NCBI RefSeq assembly: GCF_001665575.1
Contig: NZ_LZSU01000007.1
Span: 1-64,000 of the forward strand
Direction: 5' to 3'
Source: Mycobacterium sp. 852013-51886_SCH5428379
Lineage (GTDB): Bacteria; Actinomycetota; Actinomycetes; Mycobacteriales; Mycobacteriaceae
Length of the DNA: 64,000 bases
Positions 33,249 through 42,459 of this stretch are shown here, one piece after another. Under the pieces are notes generated by a model. The model was not told the DNA's origin. It saw only the letters and a program-made list of their open reading frames with translations, and ran no database searches. The translations under genes were made by a program, and so were the position numbers. Every line of letters starts with the position of its first letter. The stretch's first letter is position 1.

Positions 33249-33695
33249 GTGAGTGAACTCCCGGGCTGGGCCCGTCAACTCGACCTGTCGCCGCACCCCG
33301 AGGGGGGCTGGTATCGCGAGACCTGGCGCAGCGAGCTCACGGTCACCCAGTCGGCGCTACCGCCGGACTACACCGGACCGCGCAGCGCGGGCACCGCAAT
33401 CCTGTTCCTGCTGATGCCGGGCCAACAGTCGGCCTGGCACACCGTGCGCAGCGCCGAAGTCTGGCTGTATCACCGCGGCAGTCCGCTGCTGCTCGAGATG
33501 GGGCCCGAACACGATTCGGCGACAACGCATCTGCTCGGTGGCGACATCGACGCCGGCGAACATCCGCAGTTGGTCGTCCCCGCCCGGCACTGGCAGCGCG
33601 CCCGGCCCCGCGACGACGAGCCCACGCTGGTGAGCTGTGTTGTGGTGCCCGGCTTCGACTTCGCCGACTTCGAGCTGGGCGCCGCTATCGACTGA
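33249..33695 (+). CDS. DUF985-family cupin protein
   Basis: A 148-residue cupin: LDLSPHPEGGWYRETWRS at the start, TAILFLLMPGQQSAWHTVRSAEVWLYHRGSPL in the middle, and VVPARHWQRARP near the end, all typical of the DUF985 cupin group. The role is unknown; some members bind sugars or nucleotides. GTG start. The last 11 bp overlap the convergent BKACE gene. Confidence 0.88.
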   Translation: MSELPGWARQLDLSPHPEGGWYRETWRSELTVTQSALPPDYTGPRSAGTAILFLLMPGQQSAWHTVRSAEVWLYHRGSPLLLEMGPEHDSATTHLLGGDIDAGEHPQLVVPARHWQRARPRDDEPTLVSCVVVPGFDFADFELGAAID

Positions 33696-34410
33696 GCAGA
33701 TCGACCGCCGCGGACACCAGTGCCGCATTGTCCGGAGCCACCGAACCGTCGGGCAGCAGCAACGTGTCCTCCAGCCCGACCCTGGTCTGCACGCCGCGCG
33801 CGCCGGCGTGCCTCAACAGCGGCCAGAAGCTCTCGTCGAGTCCGTGCAGCAGGACCGGCGCAGGCGATCCGACCGCCTGCACCTGGTCGAGCAGGCGGTC
33901 GGCGAGTTCGGTGTCCGCGTCGGGCTGTAGCTCGATCATCACCCGCATGCAGTGCTGGGCAAGGTCACTGGCCGCCCACGATGCGGCGGCCTCGGCGTGG
34001 AAGATCCCGACCTCGACGCCGAGACCCTTACCGAGCAGCACCTCCGCCAGCTCCGGGGAACCCGGCTCGTGCCAGTTCAGCGACGCGAAGTCGGGCAGCA
34101 CCTCCCACGCCTCGACGGCCTGTCTGCGCTTGTCGGCGTCGGGCAGTGCCCAGAACCCGGTGGTGACGCCGAGCGGCAGTCCGGGTGCGGCGTGCCGGAC
34201 GGCCGACACCGCAGCGGCGACGTCGTCGGGCAGCAGCGAGTCGACGCCGTCGGCGGACTTGGGGTGCATGTGCACGGCCTTCGCTCCCGCCTGATGCGAG
34301 GCGACCGCCGCCTCCGCCAGTTGCTCCGGGGTGACCGGAAGACGGGGATGGGCATCGGGTGTGCGCGCACCGTTGATGCACGCCTTCACGTAGATCATGG
34401 GGTTCGGCAT
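33685..34410 (-). CDS. BKACE-family (DUF849) 3-keto acid cleavage enzyme
   Basis: A 241-residue TIM-barrel enzyme of the 3-keto-5-aminohexanoate cleavage (BKACE) family, which condenses a beta-keto acid with acetyl-CoA. The KACINGARTPDAHP start, the zinc ligands AVHMHPK (two His) and a VGLEDTLLLPDG ending with the zinc Glu are all visible. It is shorter than most members (270-310), mostly by trimming loops. Not in an operon with other beta-keto-acid genes, so the substrate is open. Confidence 0.85.
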   Translation of the reverse strand: MPNPMIYVKACINGARTPDAHPRLPVTPEQLAEAAVASHQAGAKAVHMHPKSADGVDSLLPDDVAAAVSAVRHAAPGLPLGVTTGFWALPDADKRRQAVEAWEVLPDFASLNWHEPGSPELAEVLLGKGLGVEVGIFHAEAAASWAASDLAQHCMRVMIELQPDADTELADRLLDQVQAVGSPAPVLLHGLDESFWPLLRHAGARGVQTRVGLEDTLLLPDGSVAPDNAALVSAAVDLLSR

Positions 34411-34428
34411 ACCCCATCTTCACGTGTG

Positions 34429-35202
34429 TCAGGCCTCCAGGGAGGACAGGTTGAATCGGGCGCCCGTCGGGTCGGCTACCGCCGCGAGCCGGCCGTAGGG
34501 CGTGTCCTCCGCGGCCCGCACCACGGTGCCGCCGTGCTCGACGATCAAGTCGACAGTCTTGTCGACGTCGTCGGATCCGAGGAAGACGCTCCAGTCCGAC
34601 GGCTGGCCTTCGGCGAGGTAGTGGCTGCCGTCCATCACCCCGAGCAGCGCCTCTCCCTCGAACACGGCTGTGCTGTAACGGAACTCGTCGGTATCGGAGA
34701 CGGTGTCGATCTGCCAGCCGAACACCTGCCGGTAGAAGTCGAGCGCCGCGCCGTAGCCGCGGGTGGTGAGCTGGTGGTAGACCGGGGCGCCGTGCGCACC
34801 GACGAGCTCATAGCCCGGGTGCCCCGTCGGCTGCCACAGCCCGACGAATCCGCCGGCGGGGTCGGTCAGTATCGCCATCCGGCCCTTCTCCGGAATATCC
34901 ATCACGCCGCCGCAGCTCGTGCCGCCCGCCGCGGACGCGGCCGCGACGGTGGCCTCCACGTCGGCGGTGTGCAGATAAGTCGTCCAGCCGTCGGGTGCGT
35001 TCCACTGCGGATCGTTGCGCATCAGGCCGGCCACCGGGTGGCCGTCTTTGGCGGCGATGACATAGCCGCCGTACTCGGGGCCCGACGTCTCGAACGTCCA
35101 CCCGAACACCGCTGCGAAAAACGACTGTGCGCGGTCGAGGTCGGACGTGGCCAGGTCGATCCAGGTGGGGGCGCCCAGCGGCGCAGAGCAGCGAACGGTC
35201 AT
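34429..35202 (-). CDS. Two-domain VOC (glyoxalase-fold) protein
   Basis: A 257-residue protein with two vicinal-oxygen-chelate domains (about 10-125 and 135-255): GAPTWIDLATSDLDRAQSFFAAVFGW and then YHQLTTRGYGAALDFYRQVFGW. Similar in plan to the mycobacterial 27-30 kDa antigen Rv0577. AGGAGA precedes the ATG at 35202. Metal and substrate unknown. It follows the aldehyde dehydrogenase by about 70 bp on the same strand but is probably a separate unit. Confidence 0.88.
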   Translation of the reverse strand: MTVRCSAPLGAPTWIDLATSDLDRAQSFFAAVFGWTFETSGPEYGGYVIAAKDGHPVAGLMRNDPQWNAPDGWTTYLHTADVEATVAAASAAGGTSCGGVMDIPEKGRMAILTDPAGGFVGLWQPTGHPGYELVGAHGAPVYHQLTTRGYGAALDFYRQVFGWQIDTVSDTDEFRYSTAVFEGEALLGVMDGSHYLAEGQPSDWSVFLGSDDVDKTVDLIVEHGGTVVRAAEDTPYGRLAAVADPTGARFNLSSLEA

Positions 35203-35272
35203 CGGAGTCTCCTTCGGGTGGGGCGGTCGTCATTTCGACCGCCCCACCGACGGAAACTCATCGATTTCGGCG

Positions 35273-36697
35273 CTACTGGGGCGCGTAGCCGAGTGCCGCC
35301 TTGGTCTCCAGGTACTCGTCGAACGCGAACTGACCCCACTCCCGGCCGTTGCCGCTGCGCTTGTAGCCGCCGAACGGTGCGCTCATGTCGAAGGCGTGGT
35401 TGATCGCGACGGAGCCGGCGCGGATCCGGCGGGCCACCGCGCGCGCCTTGTCCAGGTCGGCGGCCGAAACGTAGCCCGCGAGACCGTATTCGGTGTCGTT
35501 GGCGATCTCGACGGCCTGGTCGAGGTCGTCGTAGGCCAGGATGCACAGCACGGGCCCGAAGATCTCCTCGCGCGCGATGGTCATGTCGTTGGTGACGTTG
35601 GCGAACACCGTCGGCTTGACGTAGTAGCCGGACTCCAGACCCTCGGGCCGACCCGGACCACCGATGACGACGGTCGCGCCCTCGTCGACGCCGGACTGGA
35701 GGAGCTTCTGGATCTTCTCAAACTGTGCCCGGGAGGCGACCGGACCGATGGCGGTCTGATCGGAGGGATCACCCACCTTGACGGATTCCACTGTCGTGCG
35801 TGCGATTTCGATGGCGTCGTCCATCCGCGACCGGGGCACCAGCATCCGGGACGGGGCGTTGCAGCTCTGTCCGCTGTTGACCATCATCACCTTGACGCCC
35901 GCGGTCACGCTGTCGGCGAAGGCCTCGTCGTCGAACACGATGTTGGGGCTCTTGCCGCCGAGTTCCTGCGTCACCCGCTTGACCGTCGGGGCGGCGTTGC
36001 GGGCCACCTCGACACCGGCCCGCGTGGACCCGGTGAACGAGACCATGTCGACGTCGGGGTGGCTGGAGATCGCGGTGCCGACCCCCGGGCCGTCGCCGTA
36101 GACGAGGTTGTAGACGCCGGCGGGAGCGCCCGCTGCGTCGACGATCTCGGTGAAGATCTGCGCCGAGTACGGCGCCACCTCGGAGGGCTTGAGCACCATC
36201 GTGCAACCGGTGGCCAGCGCCGGGTAGACCTTCACCGCGATCTGGTTGATGGGCCAGTTCCACGGCGTGATGAGGCCGCAGACGCCGATCGGTTCCTTGA
36301 CCACCAGCGTCGAGCCGTGCTGCTCTTCGAACTCATAGTTCTTCAGCACGTCGATGGCCGTCATCAGATGCCCGAGACCGAGTTTGACCTGTGAGCCGGC
36401 CGCCAGCGACGGCGGCGCGCCCATCTCCTCGCTGACCGCGTCGGCGAGATCGTCGACACGCTTCTGGTATTCGGCGAGGATGGCCTGCAGCAGGTCCAGC
36501 CGCTCCTCGCGGCTGCTCTGCGACCAGCTCGTGAACGCGCGGCGGGCCGCCTGCACGGCCACGTCGACGTCGACCGCCGAGCCGATGGAGATCCGGCCCG
36601 ACGCCTGCTCGGTGGTCGGATTGTCCACGTCGAGGGTGTTGGGCCGCACGGGGTCGACCCACTGGCCGTCGATGTAGAACTTCAGGTATTCACGCAT
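35273..36697 (-). CDS. Aldehyde dehydrogenase, end of the catabolic operon
   Basis: A 474-residue NAD(P)-dependent aldehyde dehydrogenase. Key motifs: TPWNWPINQIAVKVYPALATGC, VSFTGSTRAGVEVA, the catalytic Glu in QELGGKSPNIVF, the catalytic Cys in NSGQSCNAPSRM, and EEIFGPVLCILAYDDLDQAVEIAND. Likely oxidises the aldehyde produced by the upstream ThDP lyase-like enzyme to an acid. Twenty-seven base pairs after that gene's stop. Confidence 0.93.
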   Translation of the reverse strand: MREYLKFYIDGQWVDPVRPNTLDVDNPTTEQASGRISIGSAVDVDVAVQAARRAFTSWSQSSREERLDLLQAILAEYQKRVDDLADAVSEEMGAPPSLAAGSQVKLGLGHLMTAIDVLKNYEFEEQHGSTLVVKEPIGVCGLITPWNWPINQIAVKVYPALATGCTMVLKPSEVAPYSAQIFTEIVDAAGAPAGVYNLVYGDGPGVGTAISSHPDVDMVSFTGSTRAGVEVARNAAPTVKRVTQELGGKSPNIVFDDEAFADSVTAGVKVMMVNSGQSCNAPSRMLVPRSRMDDAIEIARTTVESVKVGDPSDQTAIGPVASRAQFEKIQKLLQSGVDEGATVVIGGPGRPEGLESGYYVKPTVFANVTNDMTIAREEIFGPVLCILAYDDLDQAVEIANDTEYGLAGYVSAADLDKARAVARRIRAGSVAINHAFDMSAPFGGYKRSGNGREWGQFAFDEYLETKAALGYAPQ

Positions 36698-36724
36698 GGG
36701 TTCAGCCTTCCCTATCCCGGTGCC

Positions 36725-38443
36725 CTACTGGGTGCCTTCTGCGTACCACGTGCGGAACCGGTCGTATTTGGGCATCTCCTCCGAGTTGGCCGTCGGATCG
36801 ATACACACGTGCACCACCCCGACCTTGCCGCTCGCATATGCGCGGGCGATCGCCGGGCCGATCTCGTCTTCCTTCTCGACGTATTCGCCGTGGCAGCCGA
36901 AGCCCTCGGCGATCTTGTCCATCCGGACGTCTTTGCTCCAATGCACACCCGGTTGCGGAGAGGGCTGCTCGAACGTGCGCTTGTACACGCCGACCTCCAG
37001 ACCCCACTGGTGATCGACGCCGACCACGCACACCAGCGGCAGGTTCAGCCGGGCCGCGGTCTCCAGCTCCGCGATGTGGAACAGGAACGCCGAGTCGCTG
37101 GTCAGCAGCATGACCGGGCGCTTACCGCCCTCGGCCACAGATGCGCCGACGGCGTAGGGCAGGCCGGTGCCGAGGTGCCCGAAGTTCTGATTCCAGATCA
37201 CGTCCCGCGGTTTGGACTGCGAGTAGGTCCACTGGAAGATGACGGTCGCACCGCCGTCGCGCACCATGATGGCGTCCTCGAGTTCCTTGAACGCCTTGGT
37301 GGCTTCGACCACGTAGCGGGCCGGGTGGATCGGCGACCGTCCGGTCGGGGCCTCCTCGGCCACCCGAGCGAGCTCGGCGGCGTCGGATTCGACCAGCGAC
37401 TCGAGATTGGGCGACGGAGCCCGCGGGGTGTCCCGCAGTGCCGCGACGAGCTGCGGGACGACGCCGCGCAGATCTCCGACCAGTGGCACATCGAACGCCC
37501 GGTTGACTCCGATGGCCGTCGGATCCTGTTCGACGTAGACCCATTTGCGGGTGTCGTTCTTGCCGGCCCAGTGCTGGGTGCGGCCGTAGTGCATGGGCTC
37601 ACCGAGTTCGGTGCCCAGCGCCACGCACAGGTCGGACTGCTCGACCGCCTCGTTGGCGGCCGGCGAGAACAGGTACGGGAACGTGCGGTCCTCGAGGCCG
37701 GGGATGAACGACGTCCCGCCGGAGGTCTGGATGACCGGGCAGTTCATCAGCTCGGCGAGCTCCCTGACCTGCTCCTGGGTGCGTGAGGTGTGCACCCCGT
37801 GACCGACCAGCAGCACCGGGTGCTCCGCGTTGCGGATCAGCGCCACGGCCTCGGCGACCTCGCGCTCGCCTGCGCCCTGGTTCACCAGCCGGTACCTGTT
37901 GGGCGGCAGCACCTCCGGCAGGTCCAACTCCTCGAGGATGACGTGCGACGGGAACTCGACGTACGTCGGCCCCGGCGTGCCGGACATCGCCTGCCGGATC
38001 GCCTCGTGGATGATCTCGTCGGTCTGGTCGGCGTACTCGATGGAGCTGCTGTATTTGACCGACGCCGCGACCAGCGGCTCCTGCTGCACGAACTGGATCC
38101 GCCCGCGGCGCACCCGGCGCTCGGTGACCCGGGCCCGCTGACCGCCGAGGAAGATGACCGGCGAGTTCTCGACGAGTGCGCACTGGATCGCCCCGGCGAT
38201 GTTCGCCATACCCGGGCCGAGGGTGCCGATGCACAGTCCGGGTCCACCCGTCATCCGGGATGCCGCCTCGGCCATGAAGCCGGCGCTGAGTTCGTGGTGC
38301 GGGGCGACGACGGACCAGCCGCGTGCGTCGGCCTCGGTGAACATGTGCACGAAGTTCGGGTCGGGGATACCGAACAGCGTGTTGACGCCCTCTGCCTCGA
38401 ACAGGTCGAGGATGCGCTTGTAGACGGGGACACCCATGGTCAT
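36725..38443 (-). CDS. ThDP-dependent lyase/decarboxylase-like enzyme
   Basis: A 572-residue protein with the three-domain fold of acetolactate synthase or oxalyl-CoA decarboxylase. The activating Glu is present in PHHELSAGFMAEAA, and LCIGTLGPGMANIAGA and IFLGGQRARVTERRVRRGR follow. In the cofactor-binding region the usual GDG is TSDSAF and the usual NN is VGVDHQWG, so one Asp is kept but the Asn ligand is Asp/His. The ATG at 38443 overlaps the FadE stop. A 2-hydroxyacyl-CoA-lyase-like role feeding the aldehyde dehydrogenase is plausible but unproven. Confidence 0.82.
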   Translation of the reverse strand: MTMGVPVYKRILDLFEAEGVNTLFGIPDPNFVHMFTEADARGWSVVAPHHELSAGFMAEAASRMTGGPGLCIGTLGPGMANIAGAIQCALVENSPVIFLGGQRARVTERRVRRGRIQFVQQEPLVAASVKYSSSIEYADQTDEIIHEAIRQAMSGTPGPTYVEFPSHVILEELDLPEVLPPNRYRLVNQGAGEREVAEAVALIRNAEHPVLLVGHGVHTSRTQEQVRELAELMNCPVIQTSGGTSFIPGLEDRTFPYLFSPAANEAVEQSDLCVALGTELGEPMHYGRTQHWAGKNDTRKWVYVEQDPTAIGVNRAFDVPLVGDLRGVVPQLVAALRDTPRAPSPNLESLVESDAAELARVAEEAPTGRSPIHPARYVVEATKAFKELEDAIMVRDGGATVIFQWTYSQSKPRDVIWNQNFGHLGTGLPYAVGASVAEGGKRPVMLLTSDSAFLFHIAELETAARLNLPLVCVVGVDHQWGLEVGVYKRTFEQPSPQPGVHWSKDVRMDKIAEGFGCHGEYVEKEDEIGPAIARAYASGKVGVVHVCIDPTANSEEMPKYDRFRTWYAEGTQ

Positions 38444-39420
38444 TTCCTTTTCATTTGGTATCGGGCGGCGAGTCTGCTGCGGTGTGCCGCAGGGGATCCG
38501 AACAGCGAACGATTGAGCGCAGCGCGTTTGAGGTAGACGTGCACGCCGGCCTCCCACGTGTAGCCGATGCCGCCGTGCAGCTGCATGGCCTTGCCGGCGA
38601 CGGCGACGGCGGTCTCGCAGGCGTGTGCTTTGGCCATCGCCGCGGCGAACTCGCAGTCGGCGGATCCGTCTGCGACAGCAGCGACGGCGTCGTCGACGAG
38701 CTGGCGGGTGACGGCGATGTCGACGAGCATGTCCGCGCAGGCGTGTTTGACCGCCTGGAACGAGCCGATCGGCCTGCCGAACTGGTGGCGCACCTGCGCA
38801 TAGGACACGGTGGCGGCGAGCATCGCCTCGGCCAGGCCCAGGCTGTCGCAGGCGATCGCCACAGCGGCGCGATTGTGCAGTCGGCGGACGGCGGCCTCGG
38901 AATCCCCTGCGAAGCGCAACATCTCGGGTTGGTCCTCGGTCCGCGCCGATACGGCGGCAAGCCGGCGGGTGTCGTCGACCACCGGGACGGGGGTGAGCGT
39001 CAGGTCGGCGACGGCGACAGCGCCGTTGACCACAACGAGCAGTTGGTCGGCGCCGTCGGCGTCCGGTACGAAGTCCAGGGATTCGAGCGCGACGGCGACC
39101 CTCCGCTCACCCGAGGCCACCTCGGTGAGCAGCCGGTTTCGAGTGTCGCTGGGCTGCAACGCGTTCAGTGTGCCGACGGCCAGGACAGCGCTGCCCAGAT
39201 AGCTGTTGGCGGCGGCGGCCCGTCCGATCTCTTCGCAGATGACCGCCACCTCGGCGAAGGTCGCGCCCGCTCCCCCGAATTCGTCGGGCACTTCGAGGCC
39301 GACCCAACCGGCGTCGACGAGAGCCGACCAGTCCGCGGCGGTCTCTTTGGCGAGGACCTCCCCGGCGACCGACCGCAGCTCGTCGTGGAACTCCGCGAAT
39401 TCGCTTCCCGCCCTGCCCAT
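38440..39420 (-). CDS. Acyl-CoA dehydrogenase, small subunit of a FadE pair (pair 1)
   Basis: A 326-residue short acyl-CoA dehydrogenase-like protein with a reduced N-terminal domain. The C-terminal four-helix domain carries YAQVRHQFGRPIGSFQAVKHACADM and MQLHGGIGYTWEAGVHVYLKRA. In mycobacteria such short chains pair with a full-length neighbour to form alpha2-beta2 enzymes that dehydrogenate bulky CoA thioesters. Start at 39420 chosen by its ATGA overlap with the partner gene; the longer frame upstream is antisense-free noise. Confidence 0.88.
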   Translation of the reverse strand: MGRAGSEFAEFHDELRSVAGEVLAKETAADWSALVDAGWVGLEVPDEFGGAGATFAEVAVICEEIGRAAAANSYLGSAVLAVGTLNALQPSDTRNRLLTEVASGERRVAVALESLDFVPDADGADQLLVVVNGAVAVADLTLTPVPVVDDTRRLAAVSARTEDQPEMLRFAGDSEAAVRRLHNRAAVAIACDSLGLAEAMLAATVSYAQVRHQFGRPIGSFQAVKHACADMLVDIAVTRQLVDDAVAAVADGSADCEFAAAMAKAHACETAVAVAGKAMQLHGGIGYTWEAGVHVYLKRAALNRSLFGSPAAHRSRLAARYQMKRK

Positions 39421-40586
39421 CACACCGCGCTCGGTTCCCGGGGCAGGCCGAGGCCCCGCTCGCCGATGATGGTGCGCTGGATCTCGCTGGATCCGCCCGG
39501 GATCGTCCACTCCCAGGAGCCGATGAAGTCCAGCACCCACGAGCCGGACTCCCAGCTGCTCGACATCGGTCTGGAGATCTCGGTGTGCGCGGCGAGTCCG
39601 CCGATCTCGGCGCCGAAGTCGGTGAGCCGCTGCAGCAGCTCGCTGTAGTACAGCTTGACGATCGACGCGTCGGCGGGTCCACCGGTTCCGGCGGCCTCGT
39701 GGTTCTGCACCACCTTCCGGCACAGTCCGCGCAGTCCGGTGATCTCGGTCTCGAAGCGGGCGAGCCGGTCGGCCACGATCGGGTCGTCGACCGGGCTCGC
39801 CGCCACCAGTCTGCGGAAGCCGGCATTGCCGAGCCGTTCGGCGAGTTCGAGCATCGTCATACCGCGTTCCGCGCCCAGCGTCGCCTGCGCGACCTGCCAG
39901 CCCGTGTTCTCCGGCCCGACCAGGTTGCTCTCGGGGATCCGGACGTCGTTGAGGAAGATCTCGCAGAAGTGCGAGTCGCCGATGGCGTTGCGGATGGGGC
40001 GCACCTCCACACCGGGGGTGGTCATGTCCAGCAGGAAGTAGGAGATGCCCTTCCGCTTCGGCGCATCGGGATCGGTGCGGGCCAGCAGGAGACACCAGTC
40101 GGCGTGTGATCCGCCACTCGCCCAGAGCTTCTGGCCGTTGACGACGAATGTGTCGCCGTCGCGCCGTGCCGTGGTGCGCAGGCTCGCCAGATCCGAACCC
40201 GCCTCGGGTTCGGAGAAGCCCTGCACCCAGATCTCCCCCTCGGTGATCGCGGGTAGATGCCTGTGCCGTTGTTCGTCGGTGCCGGCGACCAGCAGGGTGG
40301 ACGCCGCGTGGTGAATGCCGACGAACGCCAGCACCAGCCGCGGGGCGTCGTGCGCGGCCAGCTCCTGGTACAGCACGATCTGTTCTTCCACGGACATACC
40401 GCCGCCCCACTCCCGGGGCCAGTGCGGAACCGCGTAGCCGGCCCGGTGCAGTTCGGCGAACCACTCCTTCTGGAAGCGCACGAATTCGGCGTCGTCGACG
40501 CCGGTCTGCTGCCGGCGCCAGTCGGTCGGGATGTGGTCGGCGCACCACGCCCGCACCTGCGCGCGGAACTCCTCGAGGTCCGTCAT
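39420..40586 (-). CDS. Acyl-CoA dehydrogenase, large subunit of a FadE pair (pair 1)
   Basis: A 388-residue full-length acyl-CoA dehydrogenase with FAD-contact motif WVQGFSEPEAGSDLASLRTTA and VNGQKLWASGGSHADWC. The C-terminal segment reads WTIPGGSSEIQRTIIGERGLGLP, without the Glu at the classical MCAD position, as expected for mycobacterial heteromeric FadE proteins whose base is elsewhere. Starts MTDLEEFRAQVRAWC and overlaps genes on both sides. Electrons would pass to ETF. Confidence 0.92.
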   Translation of the reverse strand: MTDLEEFRAQVRAWCADHIPTDWRRQQTGVDDAEFVRFQKEWFAELHRAGYAVPHWPREWGGGMSVEEQIVLYQELAAHDAPRLVLAFVGIHHAASTLLVAGTDEQRHRHLPAITEGEIWVQGFSEPEAGSDLASLRTTARRDGDTFVVNGQKLWASGGSHADWCLLLARTDPDAPKRKGISYFLLDMTTPGVEVRPIRNAIGDSHFCEIFLNDVRIPESNLVGPENTGWQVAQATLGAERGMTMLELAERLGNAGFRRLVAASPVDDPIVADRLARFETEITGLRGLCRKVVQNHEAAGTGGPADASIVKLYYSELLQRLTDFGAEIGGLAAHTEISRPMSSSWESGSWVLDFIGSWEWTIPGGSSEIQRTIIGERGLGLPREPSAV

Positions 40587-41524
40587 GGGTTGCCCCGCAA
40601 CCGGTCCATCACCTTCGCGACGGCGACCCCGTCATCGAAGGACGGGGTGATCTGCGTTCCGGTGCGCACGGCGTCGACGACCGCCCGCAGATGACCGGTC
40701 ACCGCTGGGTCCGGGGCGCGAGGTGCCGGCGTGGCGAATTCGACGGTCTGCGTGTCCTTTCCGGGCCGGGTGATGACGAGCCGGGTGTCGGCGATCAGTT
40801 CGAGGGATCCCGCGTCGCCCAGCAGGAGTGCCCGCGGGGTGCCGGCGACGGCGGCGGTGAAGCCGGTGTCGTGCGCGGCGGTGGCGCCGTTGTCCATCCG
40901 GAACCACGCGGTGTACGCGTCCTCCGCCGTGGCCGTGCGCATCGTGCCGTCGGAGTCCGGGTGCTGCGGGTCGTCGGTACGGGTGAGACCACCGCAGTCC
41001 GCGACCTCGCTGCCGAACAGGAACCGCGTGTAGTCGATCAGATGCGAGCCATACGCGCCGATCCACCCGCCGCCGAGTTCGCGGTCGTTGAGCCAGCCGT
41101 ACCGCCGGCCGCGCAGCCCGCTGCCGAACCACGTCCACTGCAGATGGGACGGCGTGCCGACATCGCCCGCGTCGACCCGGCGCTTGATCTCGGCCCACGA
41201 CGGACGCAGCCGGAACTCGAAGTTCAGGAAGTGCAGCACCCCGGCGGCCGCGGCCCGGTCGCGCATCGCCTCGGCGTCCGCGGTGTTGCAGCCGAACGGT
41301 TTGTCGCACAACACCGGGATGCCCCGGGTGACCGCGGCGTCGACGTGGGCGCGATGCAGGAACGGCGGTGAGTGCACCGACACCAGGTCGGCGCCGGCAT
41401 CCAGTGCGCGCGCAACCGCGTCATCGTCGCGCGGGCTGACGATCTCGACGTCGAGACCGAGGTCGCGGTAGGCCGGGGCGGCGGCGTACTTGCCGAACCC
41501 GGTCCCGATCACCAATGCCTTCAC
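40583..41524 (-). CDS. Gfo/Idh/MocA-family oxidoreductase
   Basis: A 313-residue NAD(P)-dependent oxidoreductase: N-terminal Rossmann VIGTGFGKYAAAPAYRDLG, VSVHSPPFLHRAHVDAAV, and the catalytic-Lys motif CDKPFGCN, followed by WIGAYGSHLIDYTRF. The GTG at 41524 overlaps the upstream TGA (GTGA). Family members usually act on sugars or cyclitols, so this is an unusual partner inside a beta-oxidation operon and hints at a hydroxylated cyclic intermediate. Confidence 0.9.
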   Translation of the reverse strand: MKALVIGTGFGKYAAAPAYRDLGLDVEIVSPRDDDAVARALDAGADLVSVHSPPFLHRAHVDAAVTRGIPVLCDKPFGCNTADAEAMRDRAAAAGVLHFLNFEFRLRPSWAEIKRRVDAGDVGTPSHLQWTWFGSGLRGRRYGWLNDRELGGGWIGAYGSHLIDYTRFLFGSEVADCGGLTRTDDPQHPDSDGTMRTATAEDAYTAWFRMDNGATAAHDTGFTAAVAGTPRALLLGDAGSLELIADTRLVITRPGKDTQTVEFATPAPRAPDPAVTGHLRAVVDAVRTGTQITPSFDDGVAVAKVMDRLRGNP

Positions 41525-42459
41525 ACGATCTCCCCGCTGTAGAGGCCCGTCAGACCGCGACTGCCGACCCGACTCGTGAGCCGGTCCCGGGTGGCGGACA
41601 ACCCGAGGGGCAGCCGGCGCAGCGGCTGGCTGTAGCGCGACAGCCACGACAGCGTGGTCTCGTCGCAGAAGCCCACTGCGCCGTGCAGTTGATGGCACAC
41701 GCGGAAGACCACTTCGGCCGCCTCCAGCGCCGCCATCCGCAGGGCGAGCGCGTCGTCGAGTGCCTCGGGCCGCCGTTGCGCGATGCTCCACAGGGCATAC
41801 TTGGCCAGGATGTCGACGCCGCTGCGCTCGACTTCGGCGTCGGTGAGCTGGAACTGCACCCCCTGGAACGACGACAGCGTCTGACCGAACTGTTTGCGCA
41901 AGCTGATGTGCGCGACGGTGAGTTCGAGTGCGCGGTCGAGCATGCCCAGCAGCGTCCAGCACGACAGCACGATCGCCGGTGCGAGGTCGGCTGCGCCCGC
42001 GTCGTCGACCGCGGACAGTTCCAGCTCGGTGACGAACGCCGGCCCCGCCGCGCCCTGCCCTGTCACGGTACTGCGCCTGCCGTCGAGATCGACTGCCGCC
42101 CAGTGCCCTTCCAGGCCGGCGAGCGCGGCCGACGGTCGGTTGGCAGCGACCACGACCAGCCCGTCGGTGGCCAAATCTTCTGCGCGGGCCAGCCGTTCGG
42201 CGACCGGATACGGCGTGGCCCAGTAGCCCGCGCTGCGGCACAGCGCCGCGGCGGCCTCCAATTCGTCGGCGTCGCCGCGCACGTCGAGATCCCAGGCACC
42301 CAAGCCCGCCAGCACCGGGCCGACGAGGGTTTCCCGCTCGGCGGGTTTGGCCTCGGCCTGCTGCACGAGCAGGTCACCGCCGGCGGCCTCCAGGGCCTGC
42401 CGGGCCCCGCGGCCGAATTCTCCTGCATCGTCGGACAGTTCGAACATCGGCCCGGTCAT
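41521..42459 (-). CDS. Acyl-CoA dehydrogenase, small subunit of a FadE pair (pair 2)
   Basis: A 312-residue short acyl-CoA dehydrogenase-like chain with SLRKQFGQTLSSFQGVQFQLTDAEV and LHGAVGFCDETTLSWLSRYSQPLRRLPLG. The N-terminal half is shortened, as in pair 1. The ATG at 42459 overlaps the stop of the large-subunit gene; MFELSDD at 42444 is an alternative. Confidence 0.88.
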   Translation of the reverse strand: MTGPMFELSDDAGEFGRGARQALEAAGGDLLVQQAEAKPAERETLVGPVLAGLGAWDLDVRGDADELEAAAALCRSAGYWATPYPVAERLARAEDLATDGLVVVAANRPSAALAGLEGHWAAVDLDGRRSTVTGQGAAGPAFVTELELSAVDDAGAADLAPAIVLSCWTLLGMLDRALELTVAHISLRKQFGQTLSSFQGVQFQLTDAEVERSGVDILAKYALWSIAQRRPEALDDALALRMAALEAAEVVFRVCHQLHGAVGFCDETTLSWLSRYSQPLRRLPLGLSATRDRLTSRVGSRGLTGLYSGEIV

